Below, in pieces: positions 1 to 6,909 of a DNA stretch of 7,256 nt. A program made the position numbers and the translations under genes. Position 1 is the first letter of the stretch, and each line of letters starts with the position of its first letter. The stretch is from Treponema sp. (GTDB taxonomy: Bacteria > Spirochaetota > Spirochaetia > Treponematales > Treponemataceae), in assembly GCA_017617145.1 (NCBI GenBank), contig JAFZWX010000088.1, positions 1 through 7,256 of the forward strand, in the 5' to 3' direction. Below the pieces are notes generated by a model. That model did no database searches. It saw nothing but the letters and a program-made list of their open reading frames with translations, and was not told the DNA's origin.

Positions 1-413
1 ACATCTACGTTGCAAGCGTTGCAATGGGCGCAAACCACGACCAGCTCGTCAAAGCTATGACCGAAGCTGAGAAATACAACGGACCGTCGCTCATCATCGC
101 TTACGCTCCGTGCATCAACCACGGTATCGACATGTCGCACAGCCAGAACGAAGAGAAACTCGCAGTCGAAGCAGGCTACTGGCCGCTTTACAGATTCAAT
201 CCTGAACTCAGAAAGGAAGGAAAGAATCCGTTCCAGCTTGACAGCAAAGAGCCGACCCGCGATCCGCAGGAACTCCTTGACAGAGAAGTACGCTTCAAAT
301 CACTCACCAAACTCTTCCCGAACGAAGCTGCGAAACTTCACGCTATGCTCAAGGCTGACCTCAAAGACCGTTACGAGAGACTCAAAAAACTCAACGACAA
401 CGATATTCTTTAA
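1..413 (+). CDS. nifJ: Pyruvate:ferredoxin (flavodoxin) oxidoreductase, C-terminal end (partial, 5' end outside window)
   Basis: This is the last ~136 codons of PFOR, the cytoplasmic TPP and iron-sulfur enzyme that converts pyruvate and CoA to acetyl-CoA and CO2 while reducing ferredoxin or flavodoxin. The frame is open from base 3 and ends at TAA 411-413. Recognisable family signatures are VAMGANHDQ near the start, SLIIAYAPCINHG around bases 87-125, and the closing GYWPLYRFNP segment. The Cys codon at 111-113 in YAPCINHG matches the family cysteine that ligates the 4Fe-4S cluster nearest TPP. The ATG at 24 is internal, not a start. The codon bias looks like that of a highly expressed gene and differs sharply from the island that follows. 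In the duplication model this is the end of the intact, functional copy. Identity is very secure; intactness upstream of the window is inferred. Confidence 0.96.
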   Translation, partial: IYVASVAMGANHDQLVKAMTEAEKYNGPSLIIAYAPCINHGIDMSHSQNEEKLAVEAGYWPLYRFNPELRKEGKNPFQLDSKEPTRDPQELLDREVRFKSLTKLFPNEAAKLHAMLKADLKDRYERLKKLNDNDIL

Positions 414-435
414 GCGTTGACCACATGACTTTATG

Positions 436-463
436 CGGGGAGCTTCGGCTCCCCGTTTTTTTT
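436..463 (+). terminator. Intrinsic terminator of nifJ
   Basis: A perfect 8-bp GC-rich stem (436-443 with 448-455) closed by a TTCG tetraloop is followed by eight Ts (456-463). It starts 22 bases after the nifJ stop, so it should end nifJ transcription. The AT-rich island begins directly after the T tract, so this hairpin also separates the RM genes from the highly expressed nifJ promoter. Confidence 0.95.
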
Positions 464-634
464 GAGATTCAAAAAATAAAAAATCTTAAAATTTATTGTT
501 TTTCACTAGAAAACAAAGATAATAACGAGGTTGTTTTTTTAGGTCGCAAATTTTATGGCGAAAGAATTATCTCAATCAAAAATATTTTTCACAAACAGCA
601 ACTTTTTGACGCTATAGACCAAGGTAATCCATGA
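464..634 (+). pseudogene. 3' remnant of a truncated gene upstream of the methyltransferase
   Basis: The frame from 464 to the TGA at 632-634 is open for 56 codons and reads like a plausible protein end (LKIYCFSLENKDNNEV, then FLGRKFYGERIISIK). It contains no ATG, GTG or TTG. The only in-frame ATG is at 425, upstream of the terminator hairpin, with no Shine-Dalgarno, so a transcript terminated there could not carry the frame. The stop overlaps the methyltransferase start in an ATGA arrangement, typical of translationally coupled operon genes. The simplest reading is that an upstream member of the RM operon lost its 5' part when the left junction formed. I do not recognise the family. It could instead be chance open sequence in AT-rich leader DNA. 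Confidence 0.45.
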
Positions 635-3600
635 AAAGAAGTTCTAATTTTCAAGATTGTATTCAAATAGATTTATTCCAGTTACAGGCTGAATATCCTA
701 AAACGATAGTTACTAACACTCCAAGCAAAAACAACTTTGACAACCTTGACATATCTAAAAATGTGTTGATTTGTAATGTCAAAAAAGACAATGTGGAACA
801 TTTTTTAGATGGAACAGCAAAAATTTATTATACCGGCAAGCGTTTTCCCAGTTCGATAGCTCTTAACAAATTATATTATTTCATACCATATATCGGAAAA
901 CAGTGCGACCTTGATTATTATGGGATTAGAGATCTATATTTAATTAAAATTGCTCGCGTAGGTTCACGCAGAGAGGGTGAAATAGATAATGATCCAAACG
1001 ACTTGCGCATTGTTTTTGAATTACAATTTGTCACACAGCTTTTCGACAATTACAAAAAACAAAAACTTAATATTTGGGACACTTTTACAGACACTACGCT
1101 TGAACAACTTCAACAAGAACAGAAACAGCCATCAAAAATCACTAATCCTCTAACATATATAAGCTTATTTAGCAGTGCCGGTGTAGGTTGTTATGGTTTC
1201 AAACAGGAAAATTTCAATTGCGTAGCAACTGTAGAACTCATAGAACGCCGTTTGAATGTACAGCGTTACAATCACAAGTGTCCATACAACAGCGGTTACA
1301 TCTGTGGAGATCTCACTCTCAAAGAAATACAAGACAAGGTATTTCAAGAACTCAAAATGTGGCAAAGACAGAACCGCATTACAGATCTAGATGTACTGAT
1401 CGCCACCCCTCCTTGTCAGGGAATGTCTGTAGCAAACCACAAGAAAGGCGATGAACTCAAACGAAACTCTCTTGTGGTTGAATCAATTAAACTCATACAA
1501 ACAATCAAGCCACGCTTTTTCATATTTGAAAATGTTTCGGCTTTTCTTAAATCAATTTGTACAGACATTGATGGCTTAGACAAACCTATTAAAGAGGCAA
1601 TAGAGTTAGACCTTGCCGGACACTATAATATTGCCGCAAAAATACTCAATTTTAAGGATTATGGGAATCCAAGCAGCAGAACTAGGACGCTGGTAATAGG
1701 AGTACGCAAAGATCTAAAAGAAATAACTCCTCTCGAATTATTTCCAGATCGCCAAGAAGAACAAACACTTCGTCAAACAATAGGGCATTTGCCACAATTA
1801 CAACACATGGGAGAAATTTGGGATCAGGATATTTATCATACTTTCCGCCCTTATGCTCCGCACATGGAAGATTGGATAAAAAACATAACCGAAGGTCAAT
1901 CTGCTTTCGATAATGAAGACGAAAGTCTTATACCTCATAGCGAAAAAGATGGAGAAATTGTCTTTCATCAACGGAAAAACGGTGACAAATATACACGTCA
2001 ATATTGGGACAAAGTTCCACCGTGTGTACATACTCGAAATGATATTTTGGCAAGCCAAAACACTGTACATCCAACAGATAACCGCGTCTTCTCCATTCGC
2101 GAGTTAATGCTCATGATGTCCGTTCCCGAATCTTTTGAGTGGAGCGAAATACCTTATGAAAAGCTCAACACATTACCTCTTGAAGAAAAGAAAAAGTACC
2201 TAAAAAAAGAGGATGTTAATATTCGCCAAAGTTTAGGAGAAGCTGTTCCAACAATCATTTTTCGACAGATAGCTCACAAAATAAAAGAAAAACTCGCAGA
2301 CACAGAACTAACGGAACAAGAAGTTATTAAAATAATTAATGAAAATGATTTAACTGATGGTCAAAAATTACTGCAATATGTCAAAAAACATCGCAAATTA
2401 GGTTTTGTGCATTTGGCTAAAATAGCAGAATATGCTAATGAAGCAAGAACCGAAACTGCCGCATATTACACACGCCAAGATATTTGTTACTCTGTCGTCA
2501 AGAACTTACCTGATTATCCAGACAACAAAATTCTACACATTATTGAACCGGCAACAGGTGTCGGGAATTTTTTACCGTCACTATTTTTGAAATACGCTAA
2601 TGTCGCCGAATTACATATAGATGTCATAGACATAAACTCTGAAAGTATCACCATATTAAAACAGATTTTACAATCCATACCGCAACCTGAAAATGTAAGG
2701 CTTAATTTCATCAATAAGGATACTCTTTTGCAACAATTCCCAAAACATTATGACATCGCTGTCGGTAACCCTCCATATATGAAAGTAAGCGACAAAAATC
2801 TCTTAAAACAATACAAGCAATCTGTTGTCAATACCGAAACAAGCAATATATTTTCTTTTTTCATTGAAAAAACCCTGCAAATCAGCGATGTAGTTTCACT
2901 GATAGTGCCTAAAAGCCTGATAAACGCACCTGAATTTGGAAACACGCGAGAGTTAATGAACAAACTTCCAATAACCAACATTGTGGATTTTGGAGAAAAA
3001 GGCTTTAAAGGAGTGAAAATTGAAACTATTGCGTTTACTGTCAACAGACGAGTAAAAAAAGATAAAACTAAAGTAGAATCCTATATTACAAATTCTGTTG
3101 AAATACACGACCAAGATTATATAACAGATCCTGCTTTTCCTTACTGGCTTATATACCGAAACAAAGATTTTGACAAAACAGCAAGTAAAATGAATTTTGG
3201 CATTTTTCGTGCTTTTCGCGATCGGACATTAACTAAAGCGAATACTTTGCAACAAGGTAAAATTCGTGTCCTTAAATCGCGAAATATCGGTAATAACAAA
3301 ATCATAAATATTCCAGATTACGATACCTTTATTGACGATGTCAATAATTTAGAAGTTGCTAAATACTTAAACCGCACCGATTGCGTGTTGATTCCTAATC
3401 TCACATATTACCCTAGAGCCTGCTTTATGCCTCAAAATTGTATTGCGGATGGCTCTGTTGCTATATTAACAACCTCTTCTGATTACAAAATAACGACTAA
3501 CGACTTGGCATATTACGCAACTGACGAATTTTGCCAGTTCTACAGCATAGCAAGAAACCGTGGCACACGGTCACTCAACATTGACAACAATTCAGTATTT

Positions 3601-3642
3601 TTCTTTGGGAAATTAAAAAATGAACATGACTCAAGAAATTAA
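631..3642 (+). CDS. Bifunctional DNA methyltransferase: cytosine-C5 domain fused to adenine-N6 domain
   Basis: This 1003-aa protein would modify host DNA at the sites cut by its partner nuclease, using S-adenosylmethionine. Residues 1-174 match no domain I recognise. The C5-methyltransferase follows: motif I SLFSSAGVGCYGF (178-190), motif IV PPCQG with catalytic Cys262, motif VI ENV (300-302), motif VIII SSRTRT (348-353), a variable target-recognition stretch, motif IX from RVFSIREL (485-492), and motif X GEAVP (536-540). A second, N6-adenine (Eco57I/TaqI-like) domain begins with AAYYTRQ (to 616), then SAM motif I EPATGVGNFL (639-648) and catalytic NPPY (713-716). Residues from about 830 to the end look like its target-recognition domain. 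Both catalytic centres appear intact. AAGG at 621-624 sits 6 bases before the ATG, supporting this start. It overlaps the remnant frame upstream (ATGA) and the nuclease gene downstream. Related C5/N6 fusions are known in the Alw26I/Eco31I/Esp3I group; membership here is not established. Confidence 0.93.
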   Translation: MKRSSNFQDCIQIDLFQLQAEYPKTIVTNTPSKNNFDNLDISKNVLICNVKKDNVEHFLDGTAKIYYTGKRFPSSIALNKLYYFIPYIGKQCDLDYYGIRDLYLIKIARVGSRREGEIDNDPNDLRIVFELQFVTQLFDNYKKQKLNIWDTFTDTTLEQLQQEQKQPSKITNPLTYISLFSSAGVGCYGFKQENFNCVATVELIERRLNVQRYNHKCPYNSGYICGDLTLKEIQDKVFQELKMWQRQNRITDLDVLIATPPCQGMSVANHKKGDELKRNSLVVESIKLIQTIKPRFFIFENVSAFLKSICTDIDGLDKPIKEAIELDLAGHYNIAAKILNFKDYGNPSSRTRTLVIGVRKDLKEITPLELFPDRQEEQTLRQTIGHLPQLQHMGEIWDQDIYHTFRPYAPHMEDWIKNITEGQSAFDNEDESLIPHSEKDGEIVFHQRKNGDKYTRQYWDKVPPCVHTRNDILASQNTVHPTDNRVFSIRELMLMMSVPESFEWSEIPYEKLNTLPLEEKKKYLKKEDVNIRQSLGEAVPTIIFRQIAHKIKEKLADTELTEQEVIKIINENDLTDGQKLLQYVKKHRKLGFVHLAKIAEYANEARTETAAYYTRQDICYSVVKNLPDYPDNKILHIIEPATGVGNFLPSLFLKYANVAELHIDVIDINSESITILKQILQSIPQPENVRLNFINKDTLLQQFPKHYDIAVGNPPYMKVSDKNLLKQYKQSVVNTETSNIFSFFIEKTLQISDVVSLIVPKSLINAPEFGNTRELMNKLPITNIVDFGEKGFKGVKIETIAFTVNRRVKKDKTKVESYITNSVEIHDQDYITDPAFPYWLIYRNKDFDKTASKMNFGIFRAFRDRTLTKANTLQQGKIRVLKSRNIGNNKIINIPDYDTFIDDVNNLEVAKYLNRTDCVLIPNLTYYPRACFMPQNCIADGSVAILTTSSDYKITTNDLAYYATDEFCQFYSIARNRGTRSLNIDNNSVFFFGKLKNEHDSRN

Positions 3643-4816
3643 AGATTTTTTAAATCAGTACAATTTGGATGTACGCGAATCAGGCGATGCCCGTTTTATG
3701 GATCAAAAATGCACTCCAGATGTGGTGTGCTTTATTGCTGATTGTCTTATCAATCTTAATCCTAAAGGAGAATTCACCGTACAAGATGTTTGGGACATGC
3801 AATACTTCATAAAAAATGCTTCGGCAATCTTTGGCAAGCCTAGTCCTCAAAATGCTACAGCCAGACACGAGTACGATAAATTCATCCAACAACCTCTACG
3901 AATGTTAGCTTATGCTCACATTTTGAATATGGAAAAACGAGGAAGAAAAAATTATTATAAGATTGCGAACTATGATATCCTTGAATATATTGCTACTAAA
4001 GAACGAAATGCTTATAATTTTTTATATGTTTACATTATTAAAGTACTTTCTGACAGCAATATACTCAGATATTTTGAGCATTTCAAAAGAGTTTGTAATA
4101 ACGGAGATGCAACCCAGCAAGATTACAATGAATTAAAAGACAGATATACTCGATTTATTATTGGTAACACAGCCATTAAAGGCAGAATGGAAGTATATCG
4201 TATTTTTACAAAAGTAATTAATGTATACTCTGCAGAAAACGGAATAAAAGGCACTGAAAAAGGTAAATTATCAAAGTATGACATAAACTTTTCAGACTTA
4301 ATGTATAACCGCAAGAATTGGCGTGATATAGATAAACCTAAAACTCAAACTCGTCAAGAAGCTGCCACAGCCGAGGACATTCGCCGACAAGAAGAATATG
4401 ATGCTTATCAAGTAGCAAAAGCAATAGCTATGTTACGTAAAATACAGATTGAAAGCGAAGTAAAAGATCAATATGGAAACGGAGAAGCGACTCAAGTACA
4501 TCATATATTCCCAAAATCCGAATTTCCCGAAATTGCACACTATTTGGAGAATCTCATAAAACTTACTGCCACACAGCACTTAACAAAAGCTCATCCAAAA
4601 AATCACACTCAAACAATAAACCCCGATTATCAATACGAATGTTTAATAGCCAAATCCAAAACTATAGAAAACTCTTTGCGGAAAGTAGGTGAAAAATACT
4701 ATCGCAAAGAATCGTTTATATTAGTTATCAATACAGGATTAAATACCGATTTGAGTCTTAACTTATCATTTAAAGACATCCGCACACAACTAAGATTCAT
4801 TTATAACAATTCTTAA
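3620..4816 (+). CDS. HNH-family restriction endonuclease (probable)
   Basis: This 398-aa protein is the likely DNA-cleaving partner of the methyltransferase. An HNH nuclease (beta-beta-alpha-metal) motif lies in the C-terminal third: HHIFPKS with His294 and His295, then ENLIKL with Asn311, then His320 and His325 in AHPK. The ~290 residues before it are largely helical in appearance and are expected to hold DNA recognition; the segment VRESGDARFMDQKCTPDVV near the start looks conserved rather than random, but I cannot name it. No signal peptide or membrane segment is seen. The start at 3620 overlaps the methyltransferase end by 23 bases, so the two are probably co-transcribed and coupled; the ATG at 3626 is an alternative. 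HNH type IIS enzymes of the Eco31I group also pair with C/A methyltransferases, which suits this context, but homology to them is unproven. Confidence 0.82.
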   Translation: MNMTQEIKDFLNQYNLDVRESGDARFMDQKCTPDVVCFIADCLINLNPKGEFTVQDVWDMQYFIKNASAIFGKPSPQNATARHEYDKFIQQPLRMLAYAHILNMEKRGRKNYYKIANYDILEYIATKERNAYNFLYVYIIKVLSDSNILRYFEHFKRVCNNGDATQQDYNELKDRYTRFIIGNTAIKGRMEVYRIFTKVINVYSAENGIKGTEKGKLSKYDINFSDLMYNRKNWRDIDKPKTQTRQEAATAEDIRRQEEYDAYQVAKAIAMLRKIQIESEVKDQYGNGEATQVHHIFPKSEFPEIAHYLENLIKLTATQHLTKAHPKNHTQTINPDYQYECLIAKSKTIENSLRKVGEKYYRKESFILVINTGLNTDLSLNLSFKDIRTQLRFIYNNS

Positions 4817-4827
4817 AAAAGGCAAAA

Positions 4828-4844
4828 TATGTTCAATGAACATA
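4828..4844. promoter_or_regulatory. 17-base palindrome in the only intergenic gap (possible operator)
   Basis: TATGTTC-AAT-GAACATA is a perfect inverted repeat with 7-base arms around a 3-base centre. It lies 12 bases after the nuclease stop and about 50 bases before the ATPase start. No T tract follows it and the arms are AT-rich, so it is unlikely to be a terminator. Its shape resembles a dimeric-repressor operator, but no regulator gene is seen in the window, and an AT-rich palindrome of this size can arise by chance. Confidence 0.3.
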
Positions 4845-4909
4845 AAAATCTAAGACCTACAAGAAGATTACTAACTAAAAATAGCAGAAAAAAATGGAAA
4901 CACCTGTAA
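4829..4909 (+). CDS. Possible 26-aa basic peptide or leader ORF
   Basis: An ATG at 4829 opens a 26-codon frame ending with TAA at 4907-4909, inside the start of the ATPase gene. AAGG at 4819-4822 is spaced 6 bases from this ATG, a better ribosome site than anything in front of the ATPase ATG at 4894. The product would be Lys/Arg-rich (for example RPTRRLLTKNSRKKWK). It may be a leader whose translation carries ribosomes to the overlapping ATPase start, or it may be a chance ORF. The start codon lies within the palindrome at 4828-4844. Confidence 0.22.
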   Translation: MFNEHKNLRPTRRLLTKNSRKKWKHL

Positions 4910-6909
4910 AAAACATTGTAGCAGCTGTCGATTTATCGTCTGCAGATGCCTTACTGCCCATCTTTGAATGCGTAGTTAATTCCATAATCAGCCTTAGAAA
5001 AAGCAAAGAACCAATTGAAAACAGAAAAATACAAATAACATTATTTCGTGGAAATACTCCAACACAGGCTGACATTAGTGGCACAAGAACAATAGATGGC
5101 TTCGAAGTTCTTGACAACGGAGATGGATTTAACGATGAAAATTTTCATTCATTTCAAACTCCGTATACTGACACAAACAAACAATATGGCTGTAAAGGTA
5201 TAGGACGATTTACATGGTTAGCAGCTTTCAAAAAAGCAACAATTAAAAGCAACTATCACGATGGCAATCAGTGGAAATATCGCGAATTCGTATTTGATGC
5301 AACGAATGAGATTCAAATTATAAAAGAAGAGAATAGCCAAATTACTGAAAATAAAACTTCTGTTCATTTAGAGAATTGTTTTAATCCTGTTATTAAAGAT
5401 AAAACTGCTGTTTCTATTGAACAAATTGCCCAAGAAATAATGCAACACTGCCTTATTTATTACCTTTGTAACGAACTACCCAATATCGAAATTATTGATG
5501 AAAACAACAAACGAATAATTATAAACAATCTTTTTGAAAGAGTTTCAAAAGATAGAGAAAAGACATTTACTCTCAAAGGATCTCAATTTAAACTTTATAT
5601 TACAAAATCACTAAAAGAAAACAACCGAAAGAATCATTATATTTATTTTTGTGCAAATTCAAGAGTCGTTGGGAATCCCAAATTTATCGGAAAAATCAAC
5701 CCTAATTTTGCATATCCCATACAGGAACACAATCAACAATATTTCTTAGATGTCTATGTTGTTTCAGATTACTTAAATTCCAAAGTTTACGGAACACGAA
5801 ATGGTTTTAAGATACCTCAACAAAACACTGTTACTCTTTTCACATCAGAAACCGATGGAATCTGTTTTGATGATATTGAATCAAGTATTATAAAGACTCT
5901 GGAGCAGGAATATTTTTCTCATGTATTAGCAACACAAGAACGCAATGTGCATGAGATACAAAATTACATAAAACAAAATGCTCCGCGCTACAACAGTTTT
6001 CTTAAAAATCCTGAAATATTAAAATCAATACCACCCAATTTATCAGATGATAAAAAGGAAGAATTTTTGTACAAACTATCATTTGAGGCTAAAAAGAAAG
6101 TTGACAAAAAACTTAATGAGGTCATTGAACAACAAGACATTACTAATGAAAACATTGATGAAATAATTCGCCAAATAAAAGAACGCACAGCTTATGATTC
6201 GGATAGTTTAGCCGATTATATGTGTAGAAGAAAAGCGATTATTGACTTATTTGATAAGTTCCTTGAAGCTGACAAAAATGGGAAATACAAATTGGAAAAG
6301 GACATTCACAATCTTATTTTTCCTATGGGACTAACAAATGAAGAAGTTGATTATGAATCTCACAATTTATGGCTACTAGACGAAAGATTTGCAACATACC
6401 GATTTATTAGTTCAGACAAGTCAATAACTTCTGTCAGCCAAAAGAAAAGCTCTAAGGAACCTGATTTATTAATGTTTGACAATCCTATAAGTTTTGGCAA
6501 TGAAAGCTCAGGCGAAATATCATCAATGGTTATTTTTGAATTCAAAAGACCTGGAGACACCGCTCATCAAAAAAACAAACAAGATTATCGTTGGGAATTC
6601 TCAGAACTTGTGGATAAGTATTTTGATGATTTCATATATAATCCAGACAAAAAGAACTACAAAGGAAGACAAGTTGTGTTGAACAAAACAACGCCTAAAT
6701 TTGGATATGTAATAATGGATGTTATTCCCAAACCTTTGGAAGACTATAATATAGGGAAAGGCTGGAAAAAGACCCCTTTCGGCACTTTTTACAAATTATA
6801 TGGTGATTTAAATCTTCACATTGAAGTTTCAACATTCGATAACTTATTACAAATGGCAAGAAAAAGGCACAATCCTTTTTTTGATAAATTATTTGGAAAA
6901 TCTAATTAG
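4894..6909 (+). CDS. GHKL (MutL/MORC-like) ATPase fused to a PD-(D/E)XK nuclease-like domain
   Basis: The 671-aa product starts with a GHKL ATPase fold. The N-box is ECVVNSI (Glu25, Asn29), the G1 box is DNGDG (74-78), and the glycine lid is GCKGIGR (99-105). A middle section to about 345 probably holds the S5-like transducer found in MutL and MORC proteins. Residues 385-475 are Lys/Glu-rich and likely helical. The C-terminal part has NLWLLDERFATYRF (491-504), then EPDLLMF with Asp524 and IFEFKRP with Glu549 and Lys551, a D...ExK layout of the PD-(D/E)XK nuclease superfamily. GHKL ATPases of this sort are known in prokaryotic RM operons, where an ATP-driven clamp coupled to cleavage has been proposed. 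It follows the HNH gene by 77 bases. No in-frame start lies upstream, since TAG at 4882 blocks it. The stop at 6907-6909 touches the nifJ junction, yet the ending ARKRHNPFFDKLFG looks natural. Confidence 0.85.
   Translation: METPVKNIVAAVDLSSADALLPIFECVVNSIISLRKSKEPIENRKIQITLFRGNTPTQADISGTRTIDGFEVLDNGDGFNDENFHSFQTPYTDTNKQYGCKGIGRFTWLAAFKKATIKSNYHDGNQWKYREFVFDATNEIQIIKEENSQITENKTSVHLENCFNPVIKDKTAVSIEQIAQEIMQHCLIYYLCNELPNIEIIDENNKRIIINNLFERVSKDREKTFTLKGSQFKLYITKSLKENNRKNHYIYFCANSRVVGNPKFIGKINPNFAYPIQEHNQQYFLDVYVVSDYLNSKVYGTRNGFKIPQQNTVTLFTSETDGICFDDIESSIIKTLEQEYFSHVLATQERNVHEIQNYIKQNAPRYNSFLKNPEILKSIPPNLSDDKKEEFLYKLSFEAKKKVDKKLNEVIEQQDITNENIDEIIRQIKERTAYDSDSLADYMCRRKAIIDLFDKFLEADKNGKYKLEKDIHNLIFPMGLTNEEVDYESHNLWLLDERFATYRFISSDKSITSVSQKKSSKEPDLLMFDNPISFGNESSGEISSMVIFEFKRPGDTAHQKNKQDYRWEFSELVDKYFDDFIYNPDKKNYKGRQVVLNKTTPKFGYVIMDVIPKPLEDYNIGKGWKKTPFGTFYKLYGDLNLHIEVSTFDNLLQMARKRHNPFFDKLFGKSN

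Larger units (their letters stand above)
464..6908 (+). mobile_element. Restriction-modification island inserted between nifJ segments
   Basis: This AT-rich block carries only RM-type genes, all on one strand. It is bounded on the left by the nifJ terminator and on the right by an abrupt return to nifJ coding sequence. Sampled GC is 17/60 inside (3301-3360) against 32/60 in the left flank (301-360). No integrase, transposase, tRNA, or inverted-repeat ends are visible, so the element either moves by outside machinery or entered by recombination. The boundaries are approximate: the left is placed just after the T tract, and the right within a few bases of the stop codon at 6907-6909. Mobility is inferred from flanking structure and composition. 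Confidence 0.6.

Noticed and set aside
238..420. A 60-aa ORF overlapping the end of nifJ
   Set aside because: It is an out-of-frame shadow of nifJ, which has clear family motifs in its own frame.
462..492. Sigma-70-like promoter (TTGAGA, then TAAAAT) ahead of the methyltransferase
   Set aside because: Spacing is 19 bases and the region is so AT-rich that such matches are expected by chance; it also overlaps the terminator T tract.
425..634. A 69-aa ORF starting at ATG 425 as an intact small gene
   Set aside because: The start lies upstream of the terminator hairpin with no ribosome site, and the hairpin would be inside the coding sequence. Only the part after 464 is kept, as a gene remnant.
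3620..4816. Firm naming of the nuclease as an Eco31I/Esp3I family enzyme
   Set aside because: The HNH motif and the partnered C5/N6 fusion are suggestive, but sequence homology could not be verified by eye, and the extra GHKL ATPase is not a feature I know for that family.
4828..4844. LexA-type SOS operator
   Set aside because: The half-sites are GTTC-N3-GAAC, inverted and spaced unlike the GAAC-N4-GTTC box of Bacillus-type LexA; it is kept only as an unnamed palindrome.
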